Positions 40,590 to 49,161 of a DNA stretch of 56,162 nucleotides are shown in pieces. Numbering within the stretch: the stretch's first letter is position 1; every line of letters begins with the position of its first letter. Source of the stretch: Armatimonadota bacterium (GTDB lineage: Bacteria; Armatimonadota; UBA5829); the NCBI GenBank assembly GCA_039679645.1, contig JBDKUO010000015.1:1-56162 (forward strand), read 5' to 3'. The notes beneath the pieces were generated by a model, which saw nothing but the letters and a program-made list of their open reading frames with translations, was not told the origin of the DNA and did no database searches. A program made the position numbers and the translations under genes.

Positions 40590-41414
40590 ATGGCGAGAGA
40601 CATTGTAAGCAAGGCCACACGCGCTGAATTCCGAGAGTGGTTAGTTGGTTTTTATCTTAGAGAAATCGAGGATATTTTTAATGCTGCTGGTGTAGAATGT
40701 GATTCTGACTATGAACCCTGCATATCAGGTATGCGGCGAAGTCTTGTTGAACAGTATTACCACTCTGTTGATTGGACAAATTGGAAGCAGGTTCAGCCTG
40801 TCTTGGATGCATATGAACAGATAATGATTCACATGCCGGAAGACAAACGAGGAAACTGCGAAAAGTTGCTCCTGCGTGATGGTCTTCAATTCGATGGTAT
40901 ACGTATAGCTCGAGTACAAAATAGGGTTGTGGCTGAGGACAAACTGCAGCAAATAGCCGATAGTCTGGAATTGGCCATTATCAATGAGCAAGTTGCACGA
41001 TTACGGGGAGCCATTGAAGATGATCCTGCGCTTGCTATTGGCACCGCAAAAGAATTATTAGAGTCTGTATGCAGAGGAATAGCTCACGAGTGTGGTCATG
41101 TTCTGAATGGCAAAGAAGACATACCTTCGCTAGTTAAATTGTGTTTGAAGTCGTTGCGTATGGCACGTGAGGACATTGAGGAAAGTAAAAAAGGGGCAGA
41201 TGCTCGAAAACAAATTGCGAGTGGCCTTGCTGCAGCATGCCAGGGAATTACTGAGCTTCGGAATGTATATGGCACCGGGCATGGACGTGGCCCAAATGCT
41301 GTTAGTGCTGTGACTCGGGATGCACGTCTGGCAGTGGGGACAGCGACAACTCTTGGCGTGTTTCTTGCAGAGGTGTGCGAAGCCAGACGAGGATTGATTA
41401 ATTCTAACGCGTAA
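40590..41414 (+). CDS. Abortive-infection C-terminal domain protein
   Basis: The 274-residue product has an N-terminal helical region (ATRAEFREWLVGFYLREIED) and a C-terminal domain resembling Abi_C: IGTAKELLESVCRGIAHECG in its middle and ITELRNVYGTGHGRGPNAVS near residue 230, the motif characteristic of that domain. Abi_C proteins are linked to phage resistance by abortive infection, through an unknown mechanism. The gene appears visibly more AT-rich than lepA, lies alone, and is bounded by repeat elements. No antitoxin or partner gene is adjacent. Acquisition by horizontal transfer is likely. Confidence 0.75.
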   Translation: MARDIVSKATRAEFREWLVGFYLREIEDIFNAAGVECDSDYEPCISGMRRSLVEQYYHSVDWTNWKQVQPVLDAYEQIMIHMPEDKRGNCEKLLLRDGLQFDGIRIARVQNRVVAEDKLQQIADSLELAIINEQVARLRGAIEDDPALAIGTAKELLESVCRGIAHECGHVLNGKEDIPSLVKLCLKSLRMAREDIEESKKGADARKQIASGLAAACQGITELRNVYGTGHGRGPNAVSAVTRDARLAVGTATTLGVFLAEVCEARRGLINSNA

Positions 41415-41440
41415 TGCGGATTAGAATACATAATCGTTTC

Positions 41441-41521
41441 TTCGGGCAGCAGCAAATAGCCGCCAATCCTGACGCTTATAATCAAGCCCCGCTGCCGGAG
41501 CCGACGAACGCACTGCCTAAC
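41441..41521. repeat. 80-bp dispersed repeat, copy B
   Basis: It starts TTCGGGCAGCAGC and ends CCCCGCTGCCGGAGCC then GACGAACGCAC. This agrees with copy A at 24521-24600 at both ends while the middle differs. It begins 26 bases after the Abi gene stop codon. Confidence 0.65.
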
Positions 41522-41673
41522 CCGAAATGCCATAATCCCAGAGGTCCTTTGCTTCACATTGCTTCATGCCATGAAGTAAAGGCTAAAGCCTAATTATGCT
41601 TGCTTCAAACAAAGGTTCGGGCGGGTTTACTGTGGGTGCGTGTCAAATGTGGGGAAATTCGCCAACGTTGTAG

Positions 41674-41814
41674 GGGCGACAGCATTTGCCCCCTAATGCC
41701 GTTTTGCGTAGTAATCTCAAATGCAAATGCTTCGCCCGAACCCACCGCCTAGGGTGAAACATTTGCGGCGAATTTTCAGAAGCTAACCGAGTTTTATTGG
41801 CAAATGTTTCACCC
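41674..41814. repeat. Two-hairpin repeat element, copy 2
   Basis: Hairpin 1: GGGCGACAGCATTTGC (41674-41689) against GCAAATGCTTCGCCC (41723-41737) with one bulged base. Hairpin 2: GGGTGAAACATTTGC (41752-41766) against GCAAATGTTTCACCC (41800-41814), a perfect 15-pair stem around a 33-base loop GGCGAATTTTCAGAAGCT and onward. Compared with copy 1 the second stem has one G-C to A-T change with the matching change opposite, and the loop has the same length. Confidence 0.88.
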
Positions 41815-41929
41815 CTACTAAGATATGACACGCGCCCTTTTGCTGTTGCTGTTGTGCTCTGGACACTCCTATTCTATTTTGATAACATAATGCTACTCAG
41901 GTTTCGCCATTAAGGAGAGAAATATAAAG

Positions 41930-44659
41930 ATGTACAAAGATTATACATGTATTATGATGCGATACGTTGTTTTGTGCTCGATTGCCGCTGCGATTTTCGT
42001 TCAGAGCCCGGTGGCAGCGAGTGTTATTCGTGATGGCAACAAGGTTACATGCGGTCCGGCGCGTTTCGAAGTCTTATCTCCCAGCCTTGTGCGCATGCAA
42101 TATGCGCCGGGTGGGTTCATAGACTCAGCTACTGCAGTCGTAACGAACCGAAGCATGAGAGATGAAAGATTTACCGTATCGAATACTGGTGAATGGGTTC
42201 GCATCGATACTAAAGAAATGTCAGTATTTTATAAACCGGATTCGGGCAAGTTTACGGCTGCTAATCTGCTTGTTACATGGCGCAATAAAAGTCAAAAATG
42301 CCAGTGTATGCCGGGAAGTAAGGACGACGAGAATCTGGGCGGTCCGTTCGGCAGCTTTAATGATATATATAGGTTAACCGCGCCGGGGGAAAAAATGCCG
42401 GATTTCCCGTCCGGCATGCTCAGCAAACGCGGCTATTATTTGCTGGACGACAGCAAAACCCCTGTATGGGACACAAAATCGAACTGGATAGCTCCACGCA
42501 CTGATAAGGCTGCGCAGGATTGGTATTTTTTTGTATACGGCAATGACTATGCTAGTTTCTACAAACAATATATTGCACTTGCCGGAAAGATACCTATGAT
42601 ACCCAGATACGCATTTGGCGCATGGGTTACTGACCTGAACTTTGAATATCACGACGAAAAGATCAAAGAAGATTATCTCTACTCGATAATCGAACGGTTC
42701 AGAAAAGAAGATATTCCTCTTGATGTTATGGTGCTGGATTTCGGATGGCATCTTTATGGATGGTACGGCGGTCTTGATTGGAGCCCCATCATATCCGATC
42801 CTAAGAAATTCGCGGACACACTCCACAAGTCCGGAATAGAGCTAACGTTAAACGACCATCCCAGCTGCGGACTGTATTACAAAGACACCCGGATCAGCGA
42901 TATAATTAAAAAATCTGATCTGGTCGATCCGGCGATTTTCAATGTCGAACAAATAGATAAAGATTGGATGTTCAATACGGACCCGACAGCAGAAGGCCAG
43001 ACGCAAAAGTGGTTCTCCACGGAATATGACGACAGCAACTGGCACACAATCGCAAAAATGGGAAGATGGGAAAGCAATGGATTCCCCGGCTATGACGGCA
43101 TAGGCTGGTATCGAAAATGGGTCGAGATTCCTGAGAGCTTCAAAAACTGGCCTGTGTATATTGAGTTCGGCGGAGTGAGCGATGAATATGATATTTATGT
43201 AAATGGAACCTATATCACTCACTACGGTTCAGCGGGGAAAAGCAGCAACAGGACTCTGACTTCAACCGACATAACCCATTATATCAAGAAAAACGCAAAA
43301 AACCTCATCTGCCTTAGGGTAAACAACTGGGGCGGCAATGGGGGTATGACAAAAGGGCCCGTGATGCTGACCGCTAAGGCCGGAATGCCGAACGTGTATT
43401 TCAACCTGGCGCGCAAGCAAGATGCCAAGCTGTGGATGGATTATCATAACTCTATCATGGATGATGGAGTCGATTTCTGGTGGATTGACGGAGACTATGC
43501 CCGCATGGACGGCTTGAATTCACAGATGTGGACAAATAAGGTATATTATGATGCTCAGCAGCAGCACACTGGTAAAAGGACCTTAATCTTCAGCAGATAT
43601 GGAGGTCCGGGCTCGCACAGATATCCGGCTTTCTTCACCGGCGACGCTTACTCCAACTGGAAGACTCTGACGAGCGAGATACCTTTCACGATAAAGGCAG
43701 GAAACACGCTCGCTCCATATGTTACACACGACATAAGCGGCTTTTTCGATAAGCTTACGGACGACTTCGAGCTATACGCCCGTTGGGTCGAGTTCGGTGC
43801 GCTCAGTCCTATGCTCAGGCTCCACAGCGCGCATGAGAACCCTGTGGAAGGTAATGTCCGCCTGCCTTGGGTTTATGGTAAGCAGGGGACAGACCTTTGC
43901 CGCAAGTTCTTTAAGCTCAGATACAGCTTGATCCCTTATTACTACACACTCGGTCGCCAGGCATACGAAACAGGCATGCCGATCGTTCGCGGGCTGTATC
44001 TTGAATACCCGGATATTGAACAGGCATACAGGTTTGACGAGTATTTGCTAGGAGAGAGTATTTTAGTAGCGCCTATCACAAGCCCAGGAACGAATGGCAC
44101 GGCTACAAGAGATATATATCTGCCGCCCGGTGGTTGGGTGGACTACTTCAGCGGCAAAGTATATAACGGTAATCAAACAATCAGCTATGAGTGCCCGCTT
44201 GATGGTATGCCGATATTTGTTAAGCAGGGGTCTATTATTCCCAAGCAGCCTGATATGGACTATACAAGCCAGAAGCCGGTCGATCCGCTCATTCTGGATG
44301 TTTATCCCGGGAGATCGACTTCATTTACGCTGTATGAGGACGACGGGTCATCATTGGATTATAAAAATGGCAAGTTTGCCCGCACAGCAGTTACGCTGAA
44401 GCAAGATGCAAAGAAGAATGAATATACAGTCACGATCGGGCCGGCTAAAGGACGATATGCAGGGCAGCCTCAAAGCAGAAGCTACTTAATCACCATGCGC
44501 CTTGGTCAGAGACCGCAGCGTGTTATTGCAGATGGAAAAAGTCTTGCTGAAGGCAAGAGCGACACTCAGAGTTGGCAATGGGATGAGGTTAACAAACTTG
44601 CTACAATAAAATTGCAGACAAGTTCGATATCCACCAAACAAAGCATTATAGTGCAGTAG
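41930..44659 (+). CDS. Secreted GH31 alpha-glycosidase with an inserted sugar-binding-like domain
   Basis: The 909-residue protein has a signal peptide (about 10-31, ending PVAASV). A GH31 N-terminal sandwich follows, then a TIM barrel that starts near PMIPRYAFGAWVTDLN (residue 222). Nucleophile Asp520 is in FWWIDGD and acid/base Asp572 in FTGDAYSNWKTL. The C-terminal beta domains carry VAPITSPGTNGTATRDIYLP. Between about residues 340 and 490 a beta-sandwich is inserted in the barrel (NWHTIAKMGRWESNGF, VYIEFGGVSDEYDIYVNGTY), typical of galactose-binding folds. The substrate could be an alpha-glucoside or alpha-xyloside. AAGGAG at 41912-41917 precedes the ATG. Confidence 0.93.
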   Translation: MYKDYTCIMMRYVVLCSIAAAIFVQSPVAASVIRDGNKVTCGPARFEVLSPSLVRMQYAPGGFIDSATAVVTNRSMRDERFTVSNTGEWVRIDTKEMSVFYKPDSGKFTAANLLVTWRNKSQKCQCMPGSKDDENLGGPFGSFNDIYRLTAPGEKMPDFPSGMLSKRGYYLLDDSKTPVWDTKSNWIAPRTDKAAQDWYFFVYGNDYASFYKQYIALAGKIPMIPRYAFGAWVTDLNFEYHDEKIKEDYLYSIIERFRKEDIPLDVMVLDFGWHLYGWYGGLDWSPIISDPKKFADTLHKSGIELTLNDHPSCGLYYKDTRISDIIKKSDLVDPAIFNVEQIDKDWMFNTDPTAEGQTQKWFSTEYDDSNWHTIAKMGRWESNGFPGYDGIGWYRKWVEIPESFKNWPVYIEFGGVSDEYDIYVNGTYITHYGSAGKSSNRTLTSTDITHYIKKNAKNLICLRVNNWGGNGGMTKGPVMLTAKAGMPNVYFNLARKQDAKLWMDYHNSIMDDGVDFWWIDGDYARMDGLNSQMWTNKVYYDAQQQHTGKRTLIFSRYGGPGSHRYPAFFTGDAYSNWKTLTSEIPFTIKAGNTLAPYVTHDISGFFDKLTDDFELYARWVEFGALSPMLRLHSAHENPVEGNVRLPWVYGKQGTDLCRKFFKLRYSLIPYYYTLGRQAYETGMPIVRGLYLEYPDIEQAYRFDEYLLGESILVAPITSPGTNGTATRDIYLPPGGWVDYFSGKVYNGNQTISYECPLDGMPIFVKQGSIIPKQPDMDYTSQKPVDPLILDVYPGRSTSFTLYEDDGSSLDYKNGKFARTAVTLKQDAKKNEYTVTIGPAKGRYAGQPQSRSYLITMRLGQRPQRVIADGKSLAEGKSDTQSWQWDEVNKLATIKLQTSSISTKQSIIVQ

Positions 44660-44677
44660 GATTTATTCTATTTTCAT

Positions 44678-44717
44678 GGGAATGGCAGTGAGCTTGGTCA
44701 GCAAAGCTGTCATTCCC
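44678..44717. terminator. Hairpin after the GH31 gene
   Basis: GGGAATGGCAG (44678-44688) and CTGTCATTCCC (44707-44717) pair over 11 positions with one wobble. GAGCTT and AAAGCT partly extend the stem inward. No T-run follows, so it may be a repeat-type palindrome rather than a strict terminator. Confidence 0.45.
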
Positions 44718-44825
44718 GGCGCTATTTTGAATCTGAATTAAGTGTTCAGCCAGTTTGACTTGCCACAGGTGATCGTGATAACCTTGTTCGAGTAAATTAC
44801 GCTTGAAATCTCAACCATGAGGTAA

Positions 44826-46544
44826 ATGTTGGCTTTCACCCTCTCAAACATTCGCAGATATATACACGACTACAAATCGCTGCTCTGGCTTGGTCTGGCG
44901 TGTCTTTTTGCAGAGCTGGGCTACGCGATATTGAACCTTTCAGCTCTGCCGATGTATGTCAAGTTCAGCCTGAACAGGGGCGCGGAATGGGGGATCATAC
45001 TCAGTACATTTCTGCTTACCGAGGCTCTATCGAGGCCGCCCGCGGGCGCATTGGGCGACAGAATAGGCAGAAAACCCCTGATGATTGCAGGGCCTTTAAT
45101 CACAGCAGGCACCGCATATCTCACGATAGTCCTGCACGGCCCATACGTCATATTCGGACTGATCGGTCTGAGGGCGATAGATGGTCTCGGCAGCGGCGCT
45201 CTGTGGACCAGCGCATTTGCTGCAGTAGGCGATGTAGTCGGTGAAAAGAACCGCAGCGCCGCGATGAGTGTATTGAACGTTACATATATGGGTGGTCTTG
45301 CGCTCGGGTTCGTGATGGGCGGCGCGGCGAACGAGCTTTTCGGCACGTATACAGCGTCGTTTTATCTTGTCTCGATACTGCTGATATTGTCGGCTTTTGT
45401 AATGATTGTCTTTTTGCCCAGGAGCCTGGGCAAGGGGCATCATGCCGAACCACTGCATGGCGAGGCTATGGAATTACCTGCTCTCGAAGACCCGACCGAG
45501 TTTAAGTTCACGCACCTCCTGCGCAGCTTCCGCGAGGTGCCGGACATGGTTGTGCTGGCGCTGGTTACTTTTCTTGGAATGGGCATGCTCACCCCTATCG
45601 TCAAGCTCTATGCAGTCGAGCATCTTGGTATGACCGAGACTCAGTTCGGCCTGCTGGTTGCTCCTGTGGCAGGCGCGATGGGGATATTTGCCGTCCCACT
45701 TGGCAGGCTCGGCGATAAATTCGGAAAGTGCACTGCAGTCGCTTATGGAATACTCTTCAGCGCAATTGCGATGTGGGTGGTCGCGCTATTTAGAAGCATA
45801 GTGATATTAGGGGCTGCGGCCGTGGTGATCGGGCTTGGCTTCACGGTGGCTTTCCCCGCCTGGAATGCGCTGGTAGTTACGGTGACGCCGAGGGAGCGTC
45901 GCGGCGAAGTGCTCGGCGCGGTCGGTCTGGCGCAGGGTCTGGCCGCGATTGTGGGCGCGAGCATAGGGGCATTTGTATACTCAAGCGATGTGCTCAGTTT
46001 CCCCAGGCTCGGTATTGTAAACTACAATGTGCCGTTCTGGTTAAGCGCCGCCCTGCTTACTGCCGGTTCAATAGTCACATTCTTATGGACATGCAAGCGC
46101 CATGCTCACATAGAGCCTAATGGCCTGGTTACTGACCGTCAGCGCAGAAACGTCGTGATACTTGCGATAGCCGGCCTGCTGGTTCTTGCATCCTGGATAG
46201 GCTATCGATATACCACCCCGGAGCCGCCCGACAGGGTCGCATGGGAGTGGGTCAAGTATTTGGCGAGCGGCAAGCAGCAGAAAGCTCTGCGTCTTACGAG
46301 CGATGAGCCTGCCGCCGGTTGTGACGGCAGTTTGGCTACTCGTATCAATGTAAATACATATCGATCATGGAGGATCAAGAAGCAGGCGAGGTATACTGTC
46401 ATGCTTCCCGATCAGGTGACCGATGACCGTGCCGATGTGCCTGTGAAGTTCACCTTCCCAGGCGGCAAAACAATTGTTCAGCATATAATTCTATACAAGA
46501 CAGGCTCGAAACAATGGAAAGTCTGCCGGGTGATGAGTAAGTAG
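44826..46544 (+). CDS. MFS transporter with a C-terminal extracytoplasmic domain
   Basis: The 572-residue protein is a major-facilitator permease. GALGDRIGRKPLMIAGP is the loop 2-3 motif, LGRLGDKFGKCTAVAYG is its repeat in the second half, and twelve hydrophobic helices run to about residue 425. A thirteenth helix (VVILAIAGLLVLASWIGYRY) follows, and then about 100 polar residues starting PEPPDRVAWEWVKYLASGKQ, probably a small NTF2-like domain outside the membrane. Such a tail is not usual in MFS proteins. The substrate is unknown. The gene follows a secreted GH31 enzyme, so a sugar substrate is possible but not shown. Confidence 0.88.
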   Translation: MLAFTLSNIRRYIHDYKSLLWLGLACLFAELGYAILNLSALPMYVKFSLNRGAEWGIILSTFLLTEALSRPPAGALGDRIGRKPLMIAGPLITAGTAYLTIVLHGPYVIFGLIGLRAIDGLGSGALWTSAFAAVGDVVGEKNRSAAMSVLNVTYMGGLALGFVMGGAANELFGTYTASFYLVSILLILSAFVMIVFLPRSLGKGHHAEPLHGEAMELPALEDPTEFKFTHLLRSFREVPDMVVLALVTFLGMGMLTPIVKLYAVEHLGMTETQFGLLVAPVAGAMGIFAVPLGRLGDKFGKCTAVAYGILFSAIAMWVVALFRSIVILGAAAVVIGLGFTVAFPAWNALVVTVTPRERRGEVLGAVGLAQGLAAIVGASIGAFVYSSDVLSFPRLGIVNYNVPFWLSAALLTAGSIVTFLWTCKRHAHIEPNGLVTDRQRRNVVILAIAGLLVLASWIGYRYTTPEPPDRVAWEWVKYLASGKQQKALRLTSDEPAAGCDGSLATRINVNTYRSWRIKKQARYTVMLPDQVTDDRADVPVKFTFPGGKTIVQHIILYKTGSKQWKVCRVMSK

Positions 46545-46551
46545 TAGAAGC

Positions 46552-46597
46552 TGAAAGTGGAAAGTGGAAAGCCCGGAATAGCAGCTTTCAGCTTTTC
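46552..46597. repeat. GGAAAGT heptamer array with opposing GCTTTCA arm
   Basis: TGAAAGT, GGAAAGT and GGAAAGC at 7-bp period (46552-46572) are followed by CCGGAA, then GCTTTCA and GCTTTTC (46584-46597). The two sides pair into a short hairpin after the transporter gene. Confidence 0.8.
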
Positions 46598-46667
46598 GCT
46601 TATTTGACCAGCCTAATGATCATGATCGGCTTGTGATTATATCCCTGTTATGTGATAGGTGAATAGG

Positions 46668-47306
46668 TTGAACTTATTCTTTGACCTTGACGGCACACTA
46701 ACGGACCCCAAAGACGGTATTGTAAGATCAATCAACTTTGCGCTCAGCAAGTTCGATCTGCCGGTTTTTGAGCCTTCATCACTGGAGCGCTTTATAGGCC
46801 CGCCGCTCATGGACACATTTCAAGTTTTGCTCGATACTGATGACCGCGCAACTCTAATGCAGGCCGTGACCTGGTATCGGGAGAGGTATGTGGTCAAGGG
46901 CTATCTGGAGAATCACGTATACGAGGGCATTCCTGAGCTTTTATCGAGTCTGCAGCCTAACCATCGCCTGTTTGTCGCAACCTCAAAGCGGCAGGATATT
47001 GCGGCAAATGTGCTTACTCATTTCCGGCTTGCATCGTTCTTTACTGCCATATACGGCTGCGATGTGGACCTCTCGAAGGCCGATCTGCTAAAACAAATTC
47101 TGCATGAGCAGTCTATCAATCCGCCCGGCTGCATTATGATAGGCGACAGGAAGCACGACATAGAGGCTGCGCGCGCTAATGACATATCGTCAATGGCGGT
47201 GTTATGGGGTTACGGATCACATGAAGAACTCATCAGTGCAGATTATATCGCAAGTACCCCGTCTGAAGTGTCAAGTTTGATCTATTCCACTCTTTCAGCC
47301 CGCTAG
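46668..47306 (+). CDS. HAD-family phosphatase (phosphoglycolate phosphatase-like)
   Basis: The product of 212 residues has HAD motif I FFDLDGTLTDPKDGIV at the start. The PGP-like cap segment FIGPPLMDTFQVLL, motif II FVATSKRQDIAANVL and motif III/IV CIMIGDRKHDIEAARAND follow. The architecture resembles phosphoglycolate phosphatase and related small-molecule phosphatases; the substrate is open. I prefer TTG at 46668, six bases after AGGTG, over GTG at 46659 which lacks a ribosome site, but this is uncertain. The last 12 bases overlap the end of the convergent glycerol-3-phosphate dehydrogenase gene. Confidence 0.88.
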   Translation: MNLFFDLDGTLTDPKDGIVRSINFALSKFDLPVFEPSSLERFIGPPLMDTFQVLLDTDDRATLMQAVTWYRERYVVKGYLENHVYEGIPELLSSLQPNHRLFVATSKRQDIAANVLTHFRLASFFTAIYGCDVDLSKADLLKQILHEQSINPPGCIMIGDRKHDIEAARANDISSMAVLWGYGSHEELISADYIASTPSEVSSLIYSTLSAR

Positions 47307-48740
47307 CTCTTCCTGCTTACGCGCATCGTCCCAACCGAGTATATCCGCCATCCAATCGGCAACCTGCTTTTTAATCTCATCCGCATTTGTGCAGTAGTAT
47401 GCCCAACCGGCGCGCCGCACCATTACGTCGCTAAGATGAACCGCCCACTCGTTTTTGCAGAAGTGATCGACCAGATCGCGTGACGGCTCCGGCGGCACTA
47501 TTGCACTGATGCCGACGGTCTCTTCAGTCGGAAGCAGAGGCTGCTGGGCAGTCACACACGCCGTTCGAGGCCGTCCGAGATATTTTTCGATACGGTCGAC
47601 TGTCTGCTCTGCCATAAGCCGGTAGGTTGTGAGCTTGCCCCCGCCTACATCCCACCATCCCGGTTGCGGCGAGACAATCAGGTGCGAGCGCGAAATATCC
47701 GACGGTCTGCCTTTCTTATCCGCGATGAGCGGCCTCAGTCCGGCCCATGCGCTGATAATGTCTTTGCTGCTGAGTCCGATTTCCGGAAATGCCCGGCCAA
47801 TCGTCGCGATAATATAGTCCACGTCTTCTTGTTCAACGGCTACATCTTCGGGCCTGCCGTTATAGTCCGTATCAGTCGTACCAAGGATCACTCGATCTCC
47901 CCAGGGGATCGCAAAGAGGATTCTGGAGTCTTCTATAACCACTACCGCATCGGGAACCGGCAGGCGCTTGCGGCTGATGACAAGATGAACGCCTTTCGTC
48001 GGTCGCAGGCTGATTACGCTATGATCGAATTGCTCTTCCCATGGGCCTGTAGCATTGACCACACATTTGCTTGTCAGCTCAAATGTTTCGCCCGTGATGC
48101 TGTCCGCAAGAGACAAGCGCCATACGTTAGCTTCAGGCTTCGCGCTGATCAGACGGCAGTAGTTTAATACACTTGTGCCCGATTTTGCCGCCGAGCGCAG
48201 CGTATCCGCCACCAGGCGGGCGTCATTTGTCAGCCCATCATAGTAGAACACACCTCCGGTGAGCCGGTTCTTCTCGATGTCGGGCAGCAGAGCAGTCACT
48301 TTCTTTGGTGTGAGCGAACGTGACTTGCCGAGATTTCTTCCCCCACAGAGGATATCGTATATTTTCACTCCGATCCGCAACTTCCAGAGTGCCCACTGGT
48401 CGAGTAAAGACGCTTTGTACGTAGGGAAAATAAACCCCAGCGGAGCGGAAATATGAGGAGCGATTCTGTTTACTATACATTTTTCCACACTGGCTTCGTA
48501 AACGAGTTCTACACGTCCCTGCGCAAGGTATCGCAGTCCTCCGTGCAATAATCGACTGGACTTGCTGCTGGTGCCTGATGCAATGTCATACTGCTCGACG
48601 AGAGCACATTTTAGTCCACGAAGTCCGGCGTCACGCGCAATACCGGATCCGACAATTCCACCGCCTGCAATAACCAGATCGAGTGTGTTTTCCTGCAGTT
48701 GTGCAATAGCGCGTTGACGCTCGGCAATATCCTGTATCAT
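47295..48740 (-). CDS. glpD: FAD-dependent glycerol-3-phosphate dehydrogenase
   Basis: The membrane-associated flavoenzyme oxidises sn-glycerol-3-phosphate to dihydroxyacetone phosphate and passes electrons to quinone. The 481-residue product has the FAD motif VIAGGGIVGSGIARDAGLRG. The family signatures GTSSKSSRLLHGGLRYL and VFYYDGLTNDARLVADTLRS are present, along with ILGTTDTDYNGRPEDV and the C-terminal closing GGGKLTTYRLMAEQ. The short C-terminal helical domain lies after residue 390. No iron-sulfur extension of the anaerobic GlpA type is present. Convergent overlap with the HAD gene is 12 bases. The promoter side has no obvious partner gene. Confidence 0.93.
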   Translation of the reverse strand: MIQDIAERQRAIAQLQENTLDLVIAGGGIVGSGIARDAGLRGLKCALVEQYDIASGTSSKSSRLLHGGLRYLAQGRVELVYEASVEKCIVNRIAPHISAPLGFIFPTYKASLLDQWALWKLRIGVKIYDILCGGRNLGKSRSLTPKKVTALLPDIEKNRLTGGVFYYDGLTNDARLVADTLRSAAKSGTSVLNYCRLISAKPEANVWRLSLADSITGETFELTSKCVVNATGPWEEQFDHSVISLRPTKGVHLVISRKRLPVPDAVVVIEDSRILFAIPWGDRVILGTTDTDYNGRPEDVAVEQEDVDYIIATIGRAFPEIGLSSKDIISAWAGLRPLIADKKGRPSDISRSHLIVSPQPGWWDVGGGKLTTYRLMAEQTVDRIEKYLGRPRTACVTAQQPLLPTEETVGISAIVPPEPSRDLVDHFCKNEWAVHLSDVMVRRAGWAYYCTNADEIKKQVADWMADILGWDDARKQEELAG

Positions 48741-49067
48741 TTGATGTATCCTCGCGGTTAAGAGATTTCCCGTACAAAAAAGAGGGAACTTCCTGCGTGC
48801 AGATATCTAAGTATATCATGTTTACGCTTATCTGGTCAGGGGTGCGTGTCAAATTCACGGATTATTAATTGCGAAAGAGCGAAATTTCCGAAAGCACGAA
48901 ATAGGATATGGTCTTAATATAGAAGCAAACCATAAATTGCATTGGAATTCATTTCACTCGCTGATCCTTTCGCGTTTTCGCCCTTTCGTGCTTTCGCTAT
49001 TAGAGCAACCTACCTAAATTTTGGCTATTTCCGTAGATTTGACATACACACTCTGGTCAGCCCAAAC
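48741..49067. other. Gene-free stretch with CGAAA octamer arrays
   Basis: No credible gene lies between glpD and the response regulator. CGAAAGAG, CGAAATTTC, CGAAAGCA and CGAAATAGG (48872-48905) face TTTCG recurring at 48968, 48976, 48984 and 48992 at 8-bp period. The arms are complementary and about 65 bases apart. TTGACA also occurs at 49039-49044 but lacks a matching -10 box. Confidence 0.75.
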
Positions 49068-49096
49068 TTGACATCGCTTCTTGCCAATCGTAACAT
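49068..49096 (+). promoter_or_regulatory. Promoter of the two-component pair
   Basis: TTGACA at 49068-49073 is followed after 17 bp by TAACAT at 49091-49096. The predicted leader to the ATG at 49162 is about 60 bases. Confidence 0.6.
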
Positions 49097-49161
49097 GAGC
49101 TATGGTTGTGCGAAAGCACGGAACGTATGCACTCTGGCCAAGTCAGGAGCTGCAATTTGTC

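Noticed and set aside
38440-41814. The lepA-Abi block as a composite transposon between two direct repeats.
   Set aside because: lepA is a core gene, no transposase is present, and the repeats are members of a palindromic family likely to occur at many sites.
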